Below are positions 52,589 to 61,287 of a stretch of 64,000 nt of DNA, piece by piece (positions within the stretch are counted from its first letter, which is position 1; every line of letters begins with the position of its first letter). The position numbers were made by a program, and so were the translations under genes. Below the pieces are notes generated by a model, which worked only from the letters and a program-made list of their open reading frames with translations, was not told the DNA's origin and did no database searches. Origin of the DNA: UBA2779 sp965232165 (GTDB lineage Bacteria; Spirochaetota; Spirochaetia; DSM-2461). The stretch covers positions 62,001-126,000 of the forward strand of contig CBDDOY010000001.1 in the NCBI GenBank assembly GCA_965232165.1, written 5' to 3'.

Positions 52589-53935
52589 CTAATACATCCT
52601 ATTGACCGTCTCTACGTCTATAAGAGATATCTGCCTGTACCATCCATAACCATTTTTCCAGGGATACGCTCCAGCTGTTATCGTATACTTTCTCCCGCCG
52701 ATATATGCAGTTTGCTCCTTTAAGGCTGTCCAGTTATAGGAATAATGCATGATTGAAAAATAGTCGTAAGTACTGCTGGTTCTCGCCGAACGGTTTATCC
52801 TTATCTCTATCCACGGAAGATAGATTCTGATTCGGAAAAACAGAAATCGAATGGTGATAGGACACCATACAAGGACAGGATAAATGATGAGGGGATTGAT
52901 GATATTCAGGTTACTGCCATCGCCACTGAAATTGCCCGATATGTATTGATTCCTGTCCGGCCTCTGGTGCTCATGCTGCAGGCCGATAACATGTCCAAGC
53001 TCATGACGGGCCGTCTTTTTACGCCGTTCTTCAGTCCCTTTGAGGCTCAAATTCATTTTTGGCCACACTACTGCACCGACATGTGCATTGGCACGGTAAT
53101 TCCCGCCGTGTTCAAATATCTCAAGAACATTTAACCCGAAGAACCAAAAAATCTTTGAGAAGAATATTTCCGCCTCATTGTTGGTTTCCCGAAAAGACAC
53201 CTCCGTTTTGGCATCCCAGTCCTCCGCCGCATCCCTGACAGTCTTTTTCGTGCCTGACGAAATATTGTCGAAATGGTACACAACCTGCTTTTTGCTCCAT
53301 CGGGCAAAGCTGCTTAGATAAAACCCTCGCCCTGCTTCCACGCCGATGGATGCGGCGGTCTTCTCCATGTCCTGGCTGACGGCATCCATGTCCTCTCCAT
53401 TCGCCTGCGCTTTCAGAAAAGATATGGTCATTGCCCCCGACGGCGTTGCCCCGTCAACCACCTGATCGCCTTCAATGACAATGGAATTGGGCGTAGGGCC
53501 CGCTTCTATCCCCGGCAAGTCCACCAATGGTGTGACATCCGGGGCATTGGCGGCGAACTCTTCCTCCATGTCTGCAGCAATATCCTCAAGCTCTTCTTTC
53601 AGAGTCACGGTTTGCTCTATGCCGTTCCTGCCGCGAATCACCCGTGTTTCATTCCCGCTCAGACCGGCCAAAAGGGCCGGGGAGTCGATAATCCCGTCAT
53701 CTGCGCTGCGGGATATTTCCTCCATGTCTACATAGTTGTTCAGAACTTCGATACTCCGCCCAGCATAGGAAGTTGTGATTTTTGCGGCATTGTAGAAAAC
53801 CTGACCCGTTTCCGCACTCGGCCGATAGGTATCCGCCGCTTTCATGTCCGTAAAACTGTTGTCGCAGCCGATAAGGAAGAGCAACAGCCAAGTCCCCGTC
53901 AATAATGAATCGGATATAACTCTTTTAACACTCAT
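52589..53935 (-). CDS. Astacin-like (M12A) zinc metalloprotease, predicted lipoprotein
   Basis: The N-terminus MSVKRVISDSLLTGTWLLLF leads to a lipobox-like FLIGC, so the protease is probably anchored outside the cytoplasmic membrane. A pro-region of about 200 residues precedes VYHFDNISSGTKKTVRDAAED, the usual start of the catalytic domain. The zinc motif HELGHVIGLQHEHQRPDR (residues about 311-328) matches the astacin signature HExxHxxGxxHExxRxDR, and the Met-turn is SIMHYS (about 393). The 448-aa protein should be a secreted endopeptidase. The ATG follows AAGGGGG. A small lipoprotein gene follows. Confidence 0.88.
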   Translation of the reverse strand: MSVKRVISDSLLTGTWLLLFLIGCDNSFTDMKAADTYRPSAETGQVFYNAAKITTSYAGRSIEVLNNYVDMEEISRSADDGIIDSPALLAGLSGNETRVIRGRNGIEQTVTLKEELEDIAADMEEEFAANAPDVTPLVDLPGIEAGPTPNSIVIEGDQVVDGATPSGAMTISFLKAQANGEDMDAVSQDMEKTAASIGVEAGRGFYLSSFARWSKKQVVYHFDNISSGTKKTVRDAAEDWDAKTEVSFRETNNEAEIFFSKIFWFFGLNVLEIFEHGGNYRANAHVGAVVWPKMNLSLKGTEERRKKTARHELGHVIGLQHEHQRPDRNQYISGNFSGDGSNLNIINPLIIYPVLVWCPITIRFLFFRIRIYLPWIEIRINRSARTSSTYDYFSIMHYSYNWTALKEQTAYIGGRKYTITAGAYPWKNGYGWYRQISLIDVETVNRMY

Positions 53936-54237
53936 ATGTACCCCCTTAGTAAATCAGAGTAAGGAGAGCTTATTCCGAAGTATTTATGAAGGTATCAGTG
54001 AGAGAAGGAATATTGCTACCCCTTATATTACCTTAAGTGAGTTCTACTTAAAAATGAAGTTTCTATCAAGTAGAAATTCCCCAAGTTAAAGAAAAAATCA
54101 TCCATCCTGCCCAAGGCTAACGCATGAAGAAATTAGTAGAATTCGCTGTACCGAAGGCTTTAATCCCAAAATTCTTCACTGAACAAGTCAATATAGCCAT
54201 ACTTTGCCCCGCTTAGAACCTTTGGGAGGGGTAAACT
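53936..54237. other. Spacer between the astacin gene and the ISAs1 fragment
   Basis: This 300-base stretch should hold the astacin promoter and the left end of the ISAs1 element. It contains the 16-base CCAAGGCTAACGCATG (54111-54126) shared with 26713-26728. No gene is seen. Confidence 0.5.
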
Positions 54238-54648
54238 ATGGAAAAAACGGACATGATCAGTATTTTCTCAAAATTGCCGGAGTCACGAAATCCCAAAAAG
54301 ACACCATATCCTCTAATTGAAATTGTCTGTCTAACAGTTTGCAGTATTATATCGGGATTTGATCATCCTACAGAAATGGCAGACTTCGGCAGTCACATAC
54401 TGCCATGGCTAAGAAAATATCTGCCGTATGCAAACGAAATACCGGCACATGACACCATTGGCCGGGGCTTTTCTCTGATTAATTCGCAAGATTTTTTCGA
54501 GGCTTTTCTGCAATGGGTTCCCGCTTTGACTGACAGACTTGAAGGCCGGCAGATTTGCATTGACGGCAAAACAATTAGAGGCAGCCGTGATGAATTTAAA
54601 AAGGGAAATGCCATACATATTGTGAGCGCCTATGCCGGAAGGAGCTGA
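54238..54648 (+). pseudogene. ISAs1-family transposase, N-terminal fragment
   Basis: The start is good (GGAGGGG before ATG). The protein has the H-repeat-associated N-terminal domain FSKLPESRNPKKTPYPLIEI, then YANEIPAHDTIGRGFSLINS, and the first catalytic segment QICIDGKTIRGSRDE. Homology ends at HIVSAYAG, where the sequence joins an IS256-type remnant in another frame. About 70 per cent of the transposase is missing. Confidence 0.85.
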
Positions 54649-55494
54649 ATCTACTTAGGGCTTGCTGAAAAAGTATTTTTGACTCTGAATACCAGTATAA
54701 TGAATCAAAACTGCATTATAAGTGAGCCAGAATGCAATGATTTGAGAAACTTCGGGGGAATTTCGATTTCTGCTATTACCCAGGTGCAAGGGTTTTGAGC
54801 CATTTTCCGCATTTACCTTGCACCTGTTTTGTCAAGAATAGATAGCAAAGTTGCTCTAAAGCATTTGTAACTGGCTTTTACCTTGAAAATCCATAGATTA
54901 TGACTTTTTAAGCAAGCCCTACTTATGTCGGGCTGTTCAGGTCTCTAAAGGCGAGAGGATTCAGGAAAGCCTGGTTATGCGTCTCTGATGCTCATCCTTG
55001 TCTTCAGGGAAGCTATTCGTAAAGAACTCATCGGATGTTCCCGGCAGCGGTGCAAGATCCATTTCATGAGGAATATCCTCTCCCATGTACCGGCTCGTGA
55101 TAAGAAGTATCTGGCAGGCCGCATTAAACAGATATGGAATCAGCCGGATTCACATTCAGCCCGTGAATATGCCAATAGAATTATAGACGAATTTGAGGAG
55201 CAGTTTCCCAAATCGATGAACTGCCTGGAGGAGGGACTTGAAGACTCTGTCCAATTCTTTGAATTCTCGGAAATAGACAGTAGAAAGACATCATCAGCCA
55301 ATCAATTAGAGCGGCTGAATCGAGAAATCCGCCGGAGGTCCCGGGTCGTTGGAATATTTCCCAGTATTGAATCATATCTCAGATTAATCTGTTGCTATTT
55401 GATAGAATACTCTGAAGACTGGGCTTCCGGGAAACGGTATATTAGTGAAAAAGCGATAGATGAACAAAGACTTAAATTGGAACAGGCTGCCTGA
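54632..55494 (+). pseudogene. IS256-family transposase, C-terminal part, interrupted by a MITE
   Basis: The frame from 54632 reads MPEGAEST. After removal of the insert at 54658-54919 plus one TACTTA it continues YVGLFRSLKARGFRKAWLCV, SDAHPCL. A frameshift near 55000 follows, and then REAIRKELIG, RCKIHFMRNILSHVPARDKK and a C-terminus with SSANQLERLNREIRRRSRVV (catalytic Glu) to 55494. The N-terminal third is missing at the ISAs1 junction. Confidence 0.8.
54658..54919. mobile_element. 262-bp MITE with 6-bp target duplication TACTTA
   Basis: The terminal inverted repeats are GGGCTTGCTGAAAAAGT on the left and, reversed, GGGCTTGCTTAAAAAGT on the right. The element is flanked by TACTTA at 54652-54657 and 54920-54925. 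An internal perfect 11-bp inverted repeat (CAGGTGCAAGG, 54781-54791, with 54816-54826) would form a strong hairpin. It has no gene. Removing it restores the reading frame of the IS256-type gene. Confidence 0.9.
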
Positions 55495-55561
55495 TGGAAG
55501 AATTCGATGGCTTCTTGAAAGAAAATTGCGAACTATACTGGACACTATCTATCCTGCCAAT

Positions 55562-55695
55562 TATTGTGGATGAAAAAAGAGCTAAAATTTCCACTTCATG
55601 CAACATCCTCAATGAATTGCCGTTTTCACAGAAGACCCCTTGGATCACTTTGGGAATCAGTTTGTAGCCTTTCATCCTCTTCCATGTCGTATCGG
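55562..55695 (-). pseudogene. 3' remnant of an IS256-family element
   Basis: The left boundary carries ATTGTGGATGAAAAA, similar to the end of the intact IS256 element at 26.8 kb. The minus-strand reading KRMKGYKLIPKVIQGVFCEN aligns with that transposase's C-terminus KLRGYKLIPRVIEGVFCKDG. It is cut off upstream at a family A repeat. Confidence 0.75.
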
Positions 55696-55728
55696 TCTCA
55701 CAGCATTCCCCCCTTCTCCCCTCTCCCA

Positions 55729-55817
55729 GCCGGGGGCAGGCCGCCAGAGCAAGGCATTGGAGCGGAAAGCCCGACCCGAAGGGTTGCGCCCATATATTAA
55801 TGGGCACCTGATTTTTG
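55729..55817 (-). repeat. Family A repeat, partial copy 3
   Basis: The reverse strand reads CATTAATATATGGGCGCAAC, CCTTCGGGTCGGGCTTTCCG, CTCCAATGCCTTGCTCTGGC and then GGCCTGCCCCCGG. The second half seen in other copies is absent, replaced by the IS256 remnant. It ends four bases from the stop codon of the HEAT-repeat gene. Confidence 0.75.
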
Positions 55818-55820
55818 ATT

Positions 55821-57182
55821 TTACGGCACGCGAGACCGGACCTCCCGCCTAATCCGTTCATTGACGCCTTCGCTGTCCATTGCATTGATTCTATCCTCAA
55901 ATCCCAGCTCACTGCGGCGAATTCCCCTGATGCTGTAGACAACAAGCAGCCAATTATCATGCTCCAGCAGCTTTTCATAAATCGGGGCCAGAGCATCCCA
56001 ATCGGCAAAAGAGAGTTCCCGGCCGGTGAATTCGAGAAAACGCCTGTCATCTTCCTCCCAGAGTTTCGCAATAACTTCGTGTACCGCATCAACGGCTCCC
56101 TGAATTCTGTATTCCAGCAGATATTTCAAACAGGCAATACGGGACTCGTTATCCTTGCTGTCGTTGGTATAGTAATCCACCAGGAAGGAGTGGGATTCTG
56201 CGTTAGAAGATGCGGCCAGCGCCTTGAGCGAGGCTATTCGAACCTGCTTAACGGGGTCCTTGTCTGCCTTGAAGCGGAGCAGATGCTGGACAGAGTCTGA
56301 ATCATTTCCCAGGAGTTTCTCCGCAGCCGTCAATCTGATTCTCCAAAATGGATCCCGTTTCAAGGCCTGAACAAGCATTGGAGTAGGATCATGGTGCGAG
56401 AACTCGGCCAGTCCGGCCAGCGCATAGGCACGGAACATAGCATCATCGGTTTCAAGGTATAGCCGTTCAACCGCCTGATAATCTTCTTCTCTGCCTATTT
56501 TGCCAATAGAAACACAGGCAATACGCCGCTGTCCCTGAGAAGATGCGGTGTCCTCAATGATGAACAGCAGCTCATCGGCCGCCTCGGTGTACCGCAATTC
56601 CCCCAGCGTAAAGATCAGGGCTGCACTGAGGCTGTCTTCGGCTAATCGGTCCATGCTCTTCAGCCGGTCGAGTAAGGGCTGGGCTGACAACTTTTCATCA
56701 TCAATACCAATTTGTCCTATTGCCCGGACTGCCGATGCCGCCACGGCAGTATTTCTGTTGTCCGCCAGTTGTACAAGCATCTCTACAGATTCCAAATCTT
56801 TCAATTCTACAAGATAGGCTATTGCATCAAGGATTACAGGCTCAAAGTAATCATAATCCTGGACAACCCTATTAAGCTCTTCACGGGCAAAGGGAATTCC
56901 TTCCTCATAGGAGGTGGATGCCCACAACTGGAATACGCCCTGAACTATCTGAGGATCGCGTGTTTCCGCTATCACATCAGTTAATAGCCCGTTATAGGTG
57001 CCGGTCTTGTCCGATGCAAGATCGTTAAGAAGCGCAAGTACATCGGTTTCAGTTCCATATCTTAGAATTTGTTCGTTAGGGTCACTCGCTACTTCTTCAC
57101 GAACATCGATTTCCTCTGCATTCATCGATGCCGGAATAATGGTTATCCATACGAGCAAGACCCATTTGCAAGGCTTTGTCAT
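55821..57182 (-). CDS. HEAT-repeat periplasmic protein
   Basis: The ATG at 57182 overlaps the murJ stop as ATGA. The protein opens with a signal peptide (MTKPCKWVLLVWITIIPASM NAEE) and has about 453 residues, nearly all HEAT-like helical repeats, for example VAASAVRAIGQIGIDDEKLS, LSAALIFTLGELRYTEAADE, QRRIACVSIGKIGREEDYQA and MFRAYALAGLAEFSHHDPTP. No active site is visible, so a scaffold or binding role is likely. The stop codon abuts a family A repeat, so the native C-terminus may have been altered. Confidence 0.8.
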   Translation of the reverse strand: MTKPCKWVLLVWITIIPASMNAEEIDVREEVASDPNEQILRYGTETDVLALLNDLASDKTGTYNGLLTDVIAETRDPQIVQGVFQLWASTSYEEGIPFAREELNRVVQDYDYFEPVILDAIAYLVELKDLESVEMLVQLADNRNTAVAASAVRAIGQIGIDDEKLSAQPLLDRLKSMDRLAEDSLSAALIFTLGELRYTEAADELLFIIEDTASSQGQRRIACVSIGKIGREEDYQAVERLYLETDDAMFRAYALAGLAEFSHHDPTPMLVQALKRDPFWRIRLTAAEKLLGNDSDSVQHLLRFKADKDPVKQVRIASLKALAASSNAESHSFLVDYYTNDSKDNESRIACLKYLLEYRIQGAVDAVHEVIAKLWEEDDRRFLEFTGRELSFADWDALAPIYEKLLEHDNWLLVVYSIRGIRRSELGFEDRINAMDSEGVNERIRREVRSRVP

Positions 57183-58738
57183 GACTTCTTCCTTAACAGT
57201 ATCGACACAGCCTCCGCTCTCATCCAGACATACAAGAGCAATATGACAGCCGCTGACATGAGACAAACGGCCCCTAGCAGTCCGAGTGAAGTCCATGAGC
57301 TGCCATTCCTCCACCATTGTGATCCAATGAGGCTTAAGGCCGATAGCATGACAAGTAATCCCGCACCGCTTCCTAGCAGGGTTTTCCCAAAAGACAGCAG
57401 CGTTTTCCTAGTTATCGAAAATCCTATACTCTTCTTGATCATCCCATATTGCAATGCCGCTCCGAAGGCAAACGCCGCCGAATTGGCTAAGGCGAGAGAG
57501 GCGCTCCCTCCGTCCAATTGAAAGACAAAGATTATGGAGAGCAGAATGTCAAGTGATACCGTAGCCAGAGAACAAAGAAATGGTTTTCGCACCTGTCCCA
57601 TAGCATAGAATGCGCGTTGGGTAATATTGAATAAGCCGACAAATGGCATGCCTATGGAATAAGCAAACAGCACTTCAGCCGTGAGAATTGTATCATTCAG
57701 TGTAAACGCCCCGCGCTGGAAGGCTACGGCGATAATGGGCCGGCCTAAAACCATCATCACCATCGCCGAGGGCACCAGCAGCGCCATGAGATTCCTATAT
57801 CCTAATCCCAAACTCCCCCGGAGTCCTTCCCTGTCTCCTCCAACCGCCTGCCGGCTCATCCTGGGGTACAGCACTGTCGTGATTGATGCGGAAAATATTC
57901 CGAAGGGCAACTGATAAAACACGATGGCATAGGAAAGCGTTGAGGCACTTTTATCCCGCAACAAAGATGCTAAAAGCATCGCTATCTGATTATTGACCGC
58001 GAAGAGAGATGAAGTAAGCAGCATTGGCGCCCATGTCTTAATCACCCGCTTGAAAGCCGGATTGTTGAAGTCAAAGATGGGCAAAAGACTGTATCCCAAA
58101 CCTCGATAGCTTGGATACTGAACGAGTATTTGTGCAAGACCGCCTATCAATACCCCATAGGCAAGGGCCATTTCTCTCCAGGAACCTTGCCCCGCCAGCA
58201 GGCAGGCAATGACGCAAAGAGAGAAAACCGGCGGTGTGACCGCCGGTATGAAGAAGCGGTCATGTGTGTTTTGAACCGCCATTTGCACGGCGCTGATTGA
58301 GATGAGGAGCAGGTAGGGCATCATCCATTTGAGCATGACGGCACTCAATACCCTTTTTTCAGGGTCAGAGAAATTCTCAAATATACCGACAACCTGTGCC
58401 GGAAAAAGAGCCGTTATTAAGAGAATCGGTACGATGACGGCCATTTGCAGTCCAAGGATTGAACTCGCGAGATGCCTGGCATTCTTTCTGCCTGTGCCAT
58501 CATTGATTTGCCTGGACAATTCCGGGATGAAGGCCGTCGAAAGAGCGCCTTCGGCCAGAAGCTTCCGCAGATTGTTGGGTATATTGAATATGAGATTGAT
58601 TACGTCCGCAGAGCCGCCGGCCCCGAATATGGCGCCGATGGCCGCTGTTCTCACGAATCCAAGGATGCGGCTAATGAAGGTGCAGCCCATCACGAGAACC
58701 GTAGAGATCGCACTCCTTCTCAAGGAAGTATCATGCAT
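57179..58738 (-). CDS. murJ: Lipid II flippase MurJ
   Basis: MurJ moves lipid II across the inner membrane for peptidoglycan synthesis. The protein is about 519 aa with fourteen predicted spans. It opens STVLVMGCTFISRILGFVRT and has the typical NLIFNIPNNLRKLLAEGALS, TAFIPEL segment. The ATG at 58738 is preferred to the GTG just upstream. It overlaps the end of tgt and the start of the HEAT gene. Confidence 0.93.
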   Translation of the reverse strand: MHDTSLRRSAISTVLVMGCTFISRILGFVRTAAIGAIFGAGGSADVINLIFNIPNNLRKLLAEGALSTAFIPELSRQINDGTGRKNARHLASSILGLQMAVIVPILLITALFPAQVVGIFENFSDPEKRVLSAVMLKWMMPYLLLISISAVQMAVQNTHDRFFIPAVTPPVFSLCVIACLLAGQGSWREMALAYGVLIGGLAQILVQYPSYRGLGYSLLPIFDFNNPAFKRVIKTWAPMLLTSSLFAVNNQIAMLLASLLRDKSASTLSYAIVFYQLPFGIFSASITTVLYPRMSRQAVGGDREGLRGSLGLGYRNLMALLVPSAMVMMVLGRPIIAVAFQRGAFTLNDTILTAEVLFAYSIGMPFVGLFNITQRAFYAMGQVRKPFLCSLATVSLDILLSIIFVFQLDGGSASLALANSAAFAFGAALQYGMIKKSIGFSITRKTLLSFGKTLLGSGAGLLVMLSALSLIGSQWWRNGSSWTSLGLLGAVCLMSAAVILLLYVWMRAEAVSILLRKKS

Positions 58739-59855
58739 CACGCATATTCCCGAAACGGCTTAGGAACCCCTCCTTATAGCGGAGGAATTCCCCCCGTCCT
58801 ATCGCCTTTCGTGCATCATGCATCATATCGCAAACAAATTGCAGGTTGTGCCAGGTGACCAGCATAGGACCCAATATCTCTCTGGCGATGAAGAGATGGC
58901 GCAGGTATGCCCTGCTGTAATCGCGGCAGGCCGGGCAGGGGCAGTCGTCTGTCAAGGGATCAGTATCCTGGCTAAACCTGGAATTTCTGAGGTTCAGCAT
59001 TCCGTCGGGGGTGAAACAGGTGCCGTTACGGGCCACCCGTGTGGGATGAACACAGTCAAACAGGTCCATTCCGGCCTCAATGGCTTCCAGCATATACTCA
59101 GGAGTGCCGATTCCCATGATGTACTTCGGCTTGCCCGCAGGTAATAACGGCGCCGTATGGTGAAGAAATTCCTTGAACACCTCGGGGGCCTCCCCCACAG
59201 ACAATCCGCCTATGGCATAGCCCGGAAGATCCAATTCGCCGAGCTGCCCGGCACTTTCCTCTCTCAGCAGACGGAAGAAATTGCCCTGTACAATACCAAA
59301 CAATGCACCCCTTTGCGGTTCATCCTTTTCCAGCCACCTGAGCTTAGCTCTCTTTGCCCATTTCGTTGTAAGCTCAAGAGCCGCCATAGCCTCCCGTTCC
59401 GGGATATCCGCACCCGTACAAACATCCAGCGGCATCTGGATATCGCTGCCCAAAACACATTGGATATCGACGACATGCTCTGGGGTGAGATTATGTCTTG
59501 AACCGTCGATATGGGATTGAAATTCCACCCCCTCATCGCTTATCTTCCGGAATGGAGCAAGGGAAAAAACCTGAAAACCACCGGAATCCGTGAGTATGTT
59601 CCGTTTCCATGAAGAAAACGAATGCAGCCCTCCAAACCGGGAAATGACATCGGCGCCGGGCCTGAGATAAAGATGATAAGTGTTACCCAGTATGAGTTCA
59701 TACCCGATGTCTGCCAAAGCCGTATGCAGCATGGCCTTTACGGTTCCATTTGTGCCCACAGGCATGAAGGCCGGTGTGCGGACACGGCCATGTGAAAGAT
59801 GAAGCTGCCCTGTTCTGGCCTGGCAGTGGGTATCAGTGTTTTGAATAGATATCAT
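58731..59855 (-). CDS. tgt: Queuine tRNA-ribosyltransferase
   Basis: Tgt exchanges guanine 34 for the queuosine precursor in GUN-anticodon tRNAs. The 374-aa protein has MPVGTNGTVKAMLH, the substrate Asp in LTDSGGFQVFSLAPFRKISD, the nucleophile region FDCVHPTRVARNGT, YAIGGLSVGEAPEVFKEFL and the zinc site CPCPACRDYSRAYLRHLF with His in TWHNLQF. It starts 12 bases past a family A repeat and overlaps murJ. Confidence 0.95.
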   Translation of the reverse strand: MISIQNTDTHCQARTGQLHLSHGRVRTPAFMPVGTNGTVKAMLHTALADIGYELILGNTYHLYLRPGADVISRFGGLHSFSSWKRNILTDSGGFQVFSLAPFRKISDEGVEFQSHIDGSRHNLTPEHVVDIQCVLGSDIQMPLDVCTGADIPEREAMAALELTTKWAKRAKLRWLEKDEPQRGALFGIVQGNFFRLLREESAGQLGELDLPGYAIGGLSVGEAPEVFKEFLHHTAPLLPAGKPKYIMGIGTPEYMLEAIEAGMDLFDCVHPTRVARNGTCFTPDGMLNLRNSRFSQDTDPLTDDCPCPACRDYSRAYLRHLFIAREILGPMLVTWHNLQFVCDMMHDARKAIGRGEFLRYKEGFLSRFGNMRDA

Positions 59856-59866
59856 CGTTTATACCC

Positions 59867-60014
59867 GTGTTCTGCAGCTTTGGTTATCAACATCTGGGCG
59901 CATCCCTTCGGGTCGGGCTTTCCGCTCCAATGCCTTATCCTGGCAGCCTGATCCCCGGCTCATTGCCAATCGCCGGGGCTGCCAGCGGCATTTCCGCTGC
60001 AATCCCTTGCGCTT
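59867..60014 (+). repeat. Family A repeat, copy 4
   Basis: It contains TGTTCTGCAGCTTT, CATCTGGGCGCATCCCTTCG, GGTCGGGCTTTCCGCTCCAA, CAATCGCCGGGGCTGCC, AGCGGCATTTCCGCTGC and AATCCCTTGCG. It is the best full copy together with 16.8 kb and lies just upstream of tgt. Confidence 0.85.
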
Positions 60015-60050
60015 ATTGTCGTTTGGCCGTCTATTCTATACAGCACATTC

Positions 60051-60208
60051 GGGGTCTGCAGACTCACCCCTTTTGGCCTGTTTTCGCCCTGAATTCCTGC
60101 TGCTGCGCTGTAAAATGCTTAGGCAAAGCCCAACTGCGCTTGAGATTGCCGTCTTGTATCAGAAAATATCATCAAAAACTGCGAATCTCAAGACCGGCAG
60201 GCTCCTAG
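60051..60208 (+). repeat. Family B repeat, copy at 60 kb
   Basis: The left end GGGGTCTGCAGACTCACC is a degenerate form of GGAGTCTGTCGGAC. The core (60100-60160: CTGCTGCGCTG, TAAAATGCTT, GCGCTTGAG, CCGTCTTGTATC) matches the other copies, and the right end is AGACCGGCAGGCTCC. The final TAG of the lptG-like gene lies at the border. Confidence 0.8.
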
Positions 60209-61287
60209 GTTTTCGCAAATCGAAAAAACCATATACCCAAAAAGAGATAGATGAGATAAGGAATGACCGCACTTGGGAGGGGCGCTATTATGCCGATTTC
60301 GGCGAGAAGGGTTGCAACCATCCTGAAAATATACCAGCCTGAGGCCAATGCGAGACTGACCAGCAGACTCATGAGCAGGATATTGCGCCTGAACCGGCCG
60401 CCTAACGCACCGGAAAACAGCACAACAAGAAATGGGGTAAGGGCTATCGAATAACGCTGGTACAGCTTGGCCTGATGGGCCCTATAGGGCAGACCGGCCC
60501 TCCTTTGCTGCTCTATCCAAAGCCGCGCTTCCTTACCCCTCATTTCTTCTATTTCCCTCGTATCGAGTCTGAAAGTCTCCGGCCTCTCAAACACCCTCTC
60601 ATCCTGATAGTTCTCGAAATACTCCTGAATGATTTCCCCTTTTTCATCCTCGCCGAACACCCGGCAGGCTAATAGCTGCCATGTACCGTTTTCCTCATCC
60701 CATATAGATTTCTCGGCATCAATTCGCTTTATGAAATCACCGTCGGCACTTTGAATAACAACGGTAAGATCCGAAAGAGTTTTATCCTCATCATTGTAAT
60801 AATCGGCATAATACACGACCTGTCCTTGCAGAGCTATCGCGACTACTTGGGAACGGCTCATGGGATTCTGAATATTAAGGAGTTCTTTCGAGTAAATATT
60901 CCTCTCTTTGAAAGCGGGAATGGCGACTTGGTCTTCAAAGAAATAACTCCCGACGCTTAAGAGCAGTGCGAATACCAATATGGGCATGATGAAGCGAACC
61001 AAAGGAACCCCTGATCCATAGATGGCAATCAGCTCATTTCTCGCCCCGAGATTGCCGAGAGAAAATGCCGCAGCAAACATCGCACCAATGGGCAATGCGA
61101 ATGATACCGCCTGAGGCGCATATAGCATGCTTGCGATAATGGCCTTAGAAAAGGGCACATCATTATTCAGATAACGCCAGAGGTTTGCGAATATATCCCC
61201 AAGAACGAGTATCAGACTGAAGAATGAAACACCGAGTATTAAAAAGGGAATGAATTCCTTGAGCAGGAGTCTGCGATACATCCTCAT
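60205..61287 (-). CDS. LptF/LptG-family (YjgP/YjgQ) permease, second gene
   Basis: LptF/LptG-type permeases with LptB extract lipopolysaccharide or related glycolipids. The ATG at 61287 overlaps the stop of the upstream paralogue as ATGA; a longer frame over that gene is rejected. The 360-aa protein opens MRMYRRLLLKEFIPFLILGV and has six spans and a periplasmic domain of about 150 residues (FEDQVAIPAFKERNIYSKEL onward). The segment NLGARNELIAIYGSGVPLVR is typical of the family. Its stop (60207-60205) is within the end of a family B repeat. Confidence 0.87.
   Translation of the reverse strand: MRMYRRLLLKEFIPFLILGVSFFSLILVLGDIFANLWRYLNNDVPFSKAIIASMLYAPQAVSFALPIGAMFAAAFSLGNLGARNELIAIYGSGVPLVRFIMPILVFALLLSVGSYFFEDQVAIPAFKERNIYSKELLNIQNPMSRSQVVAIALQGQVVYYADYYNDEDKTLSDLTVVIQSADGDFIKRIDAEKSIWDEENGTWQLLACRVFGEDEKGEIIQEYFENYQDERVFERPETFRLDTREIEEMRGKEARLWIEQQRRAGLPYRAHQAKLYQRYSIALTPFLVVLFSGALGGRFRRNILLMSLLVSLALASGWYIFRMVATLLAEIGIIAPLPSAVIPYLIYLFLGIWFFRFAKT

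Noticed and set aside
52946..53134. Plus-strand frame opposite the astacin zinc motif
   Set aside because: It is antisense to a well-supported gene with no independent evidence.
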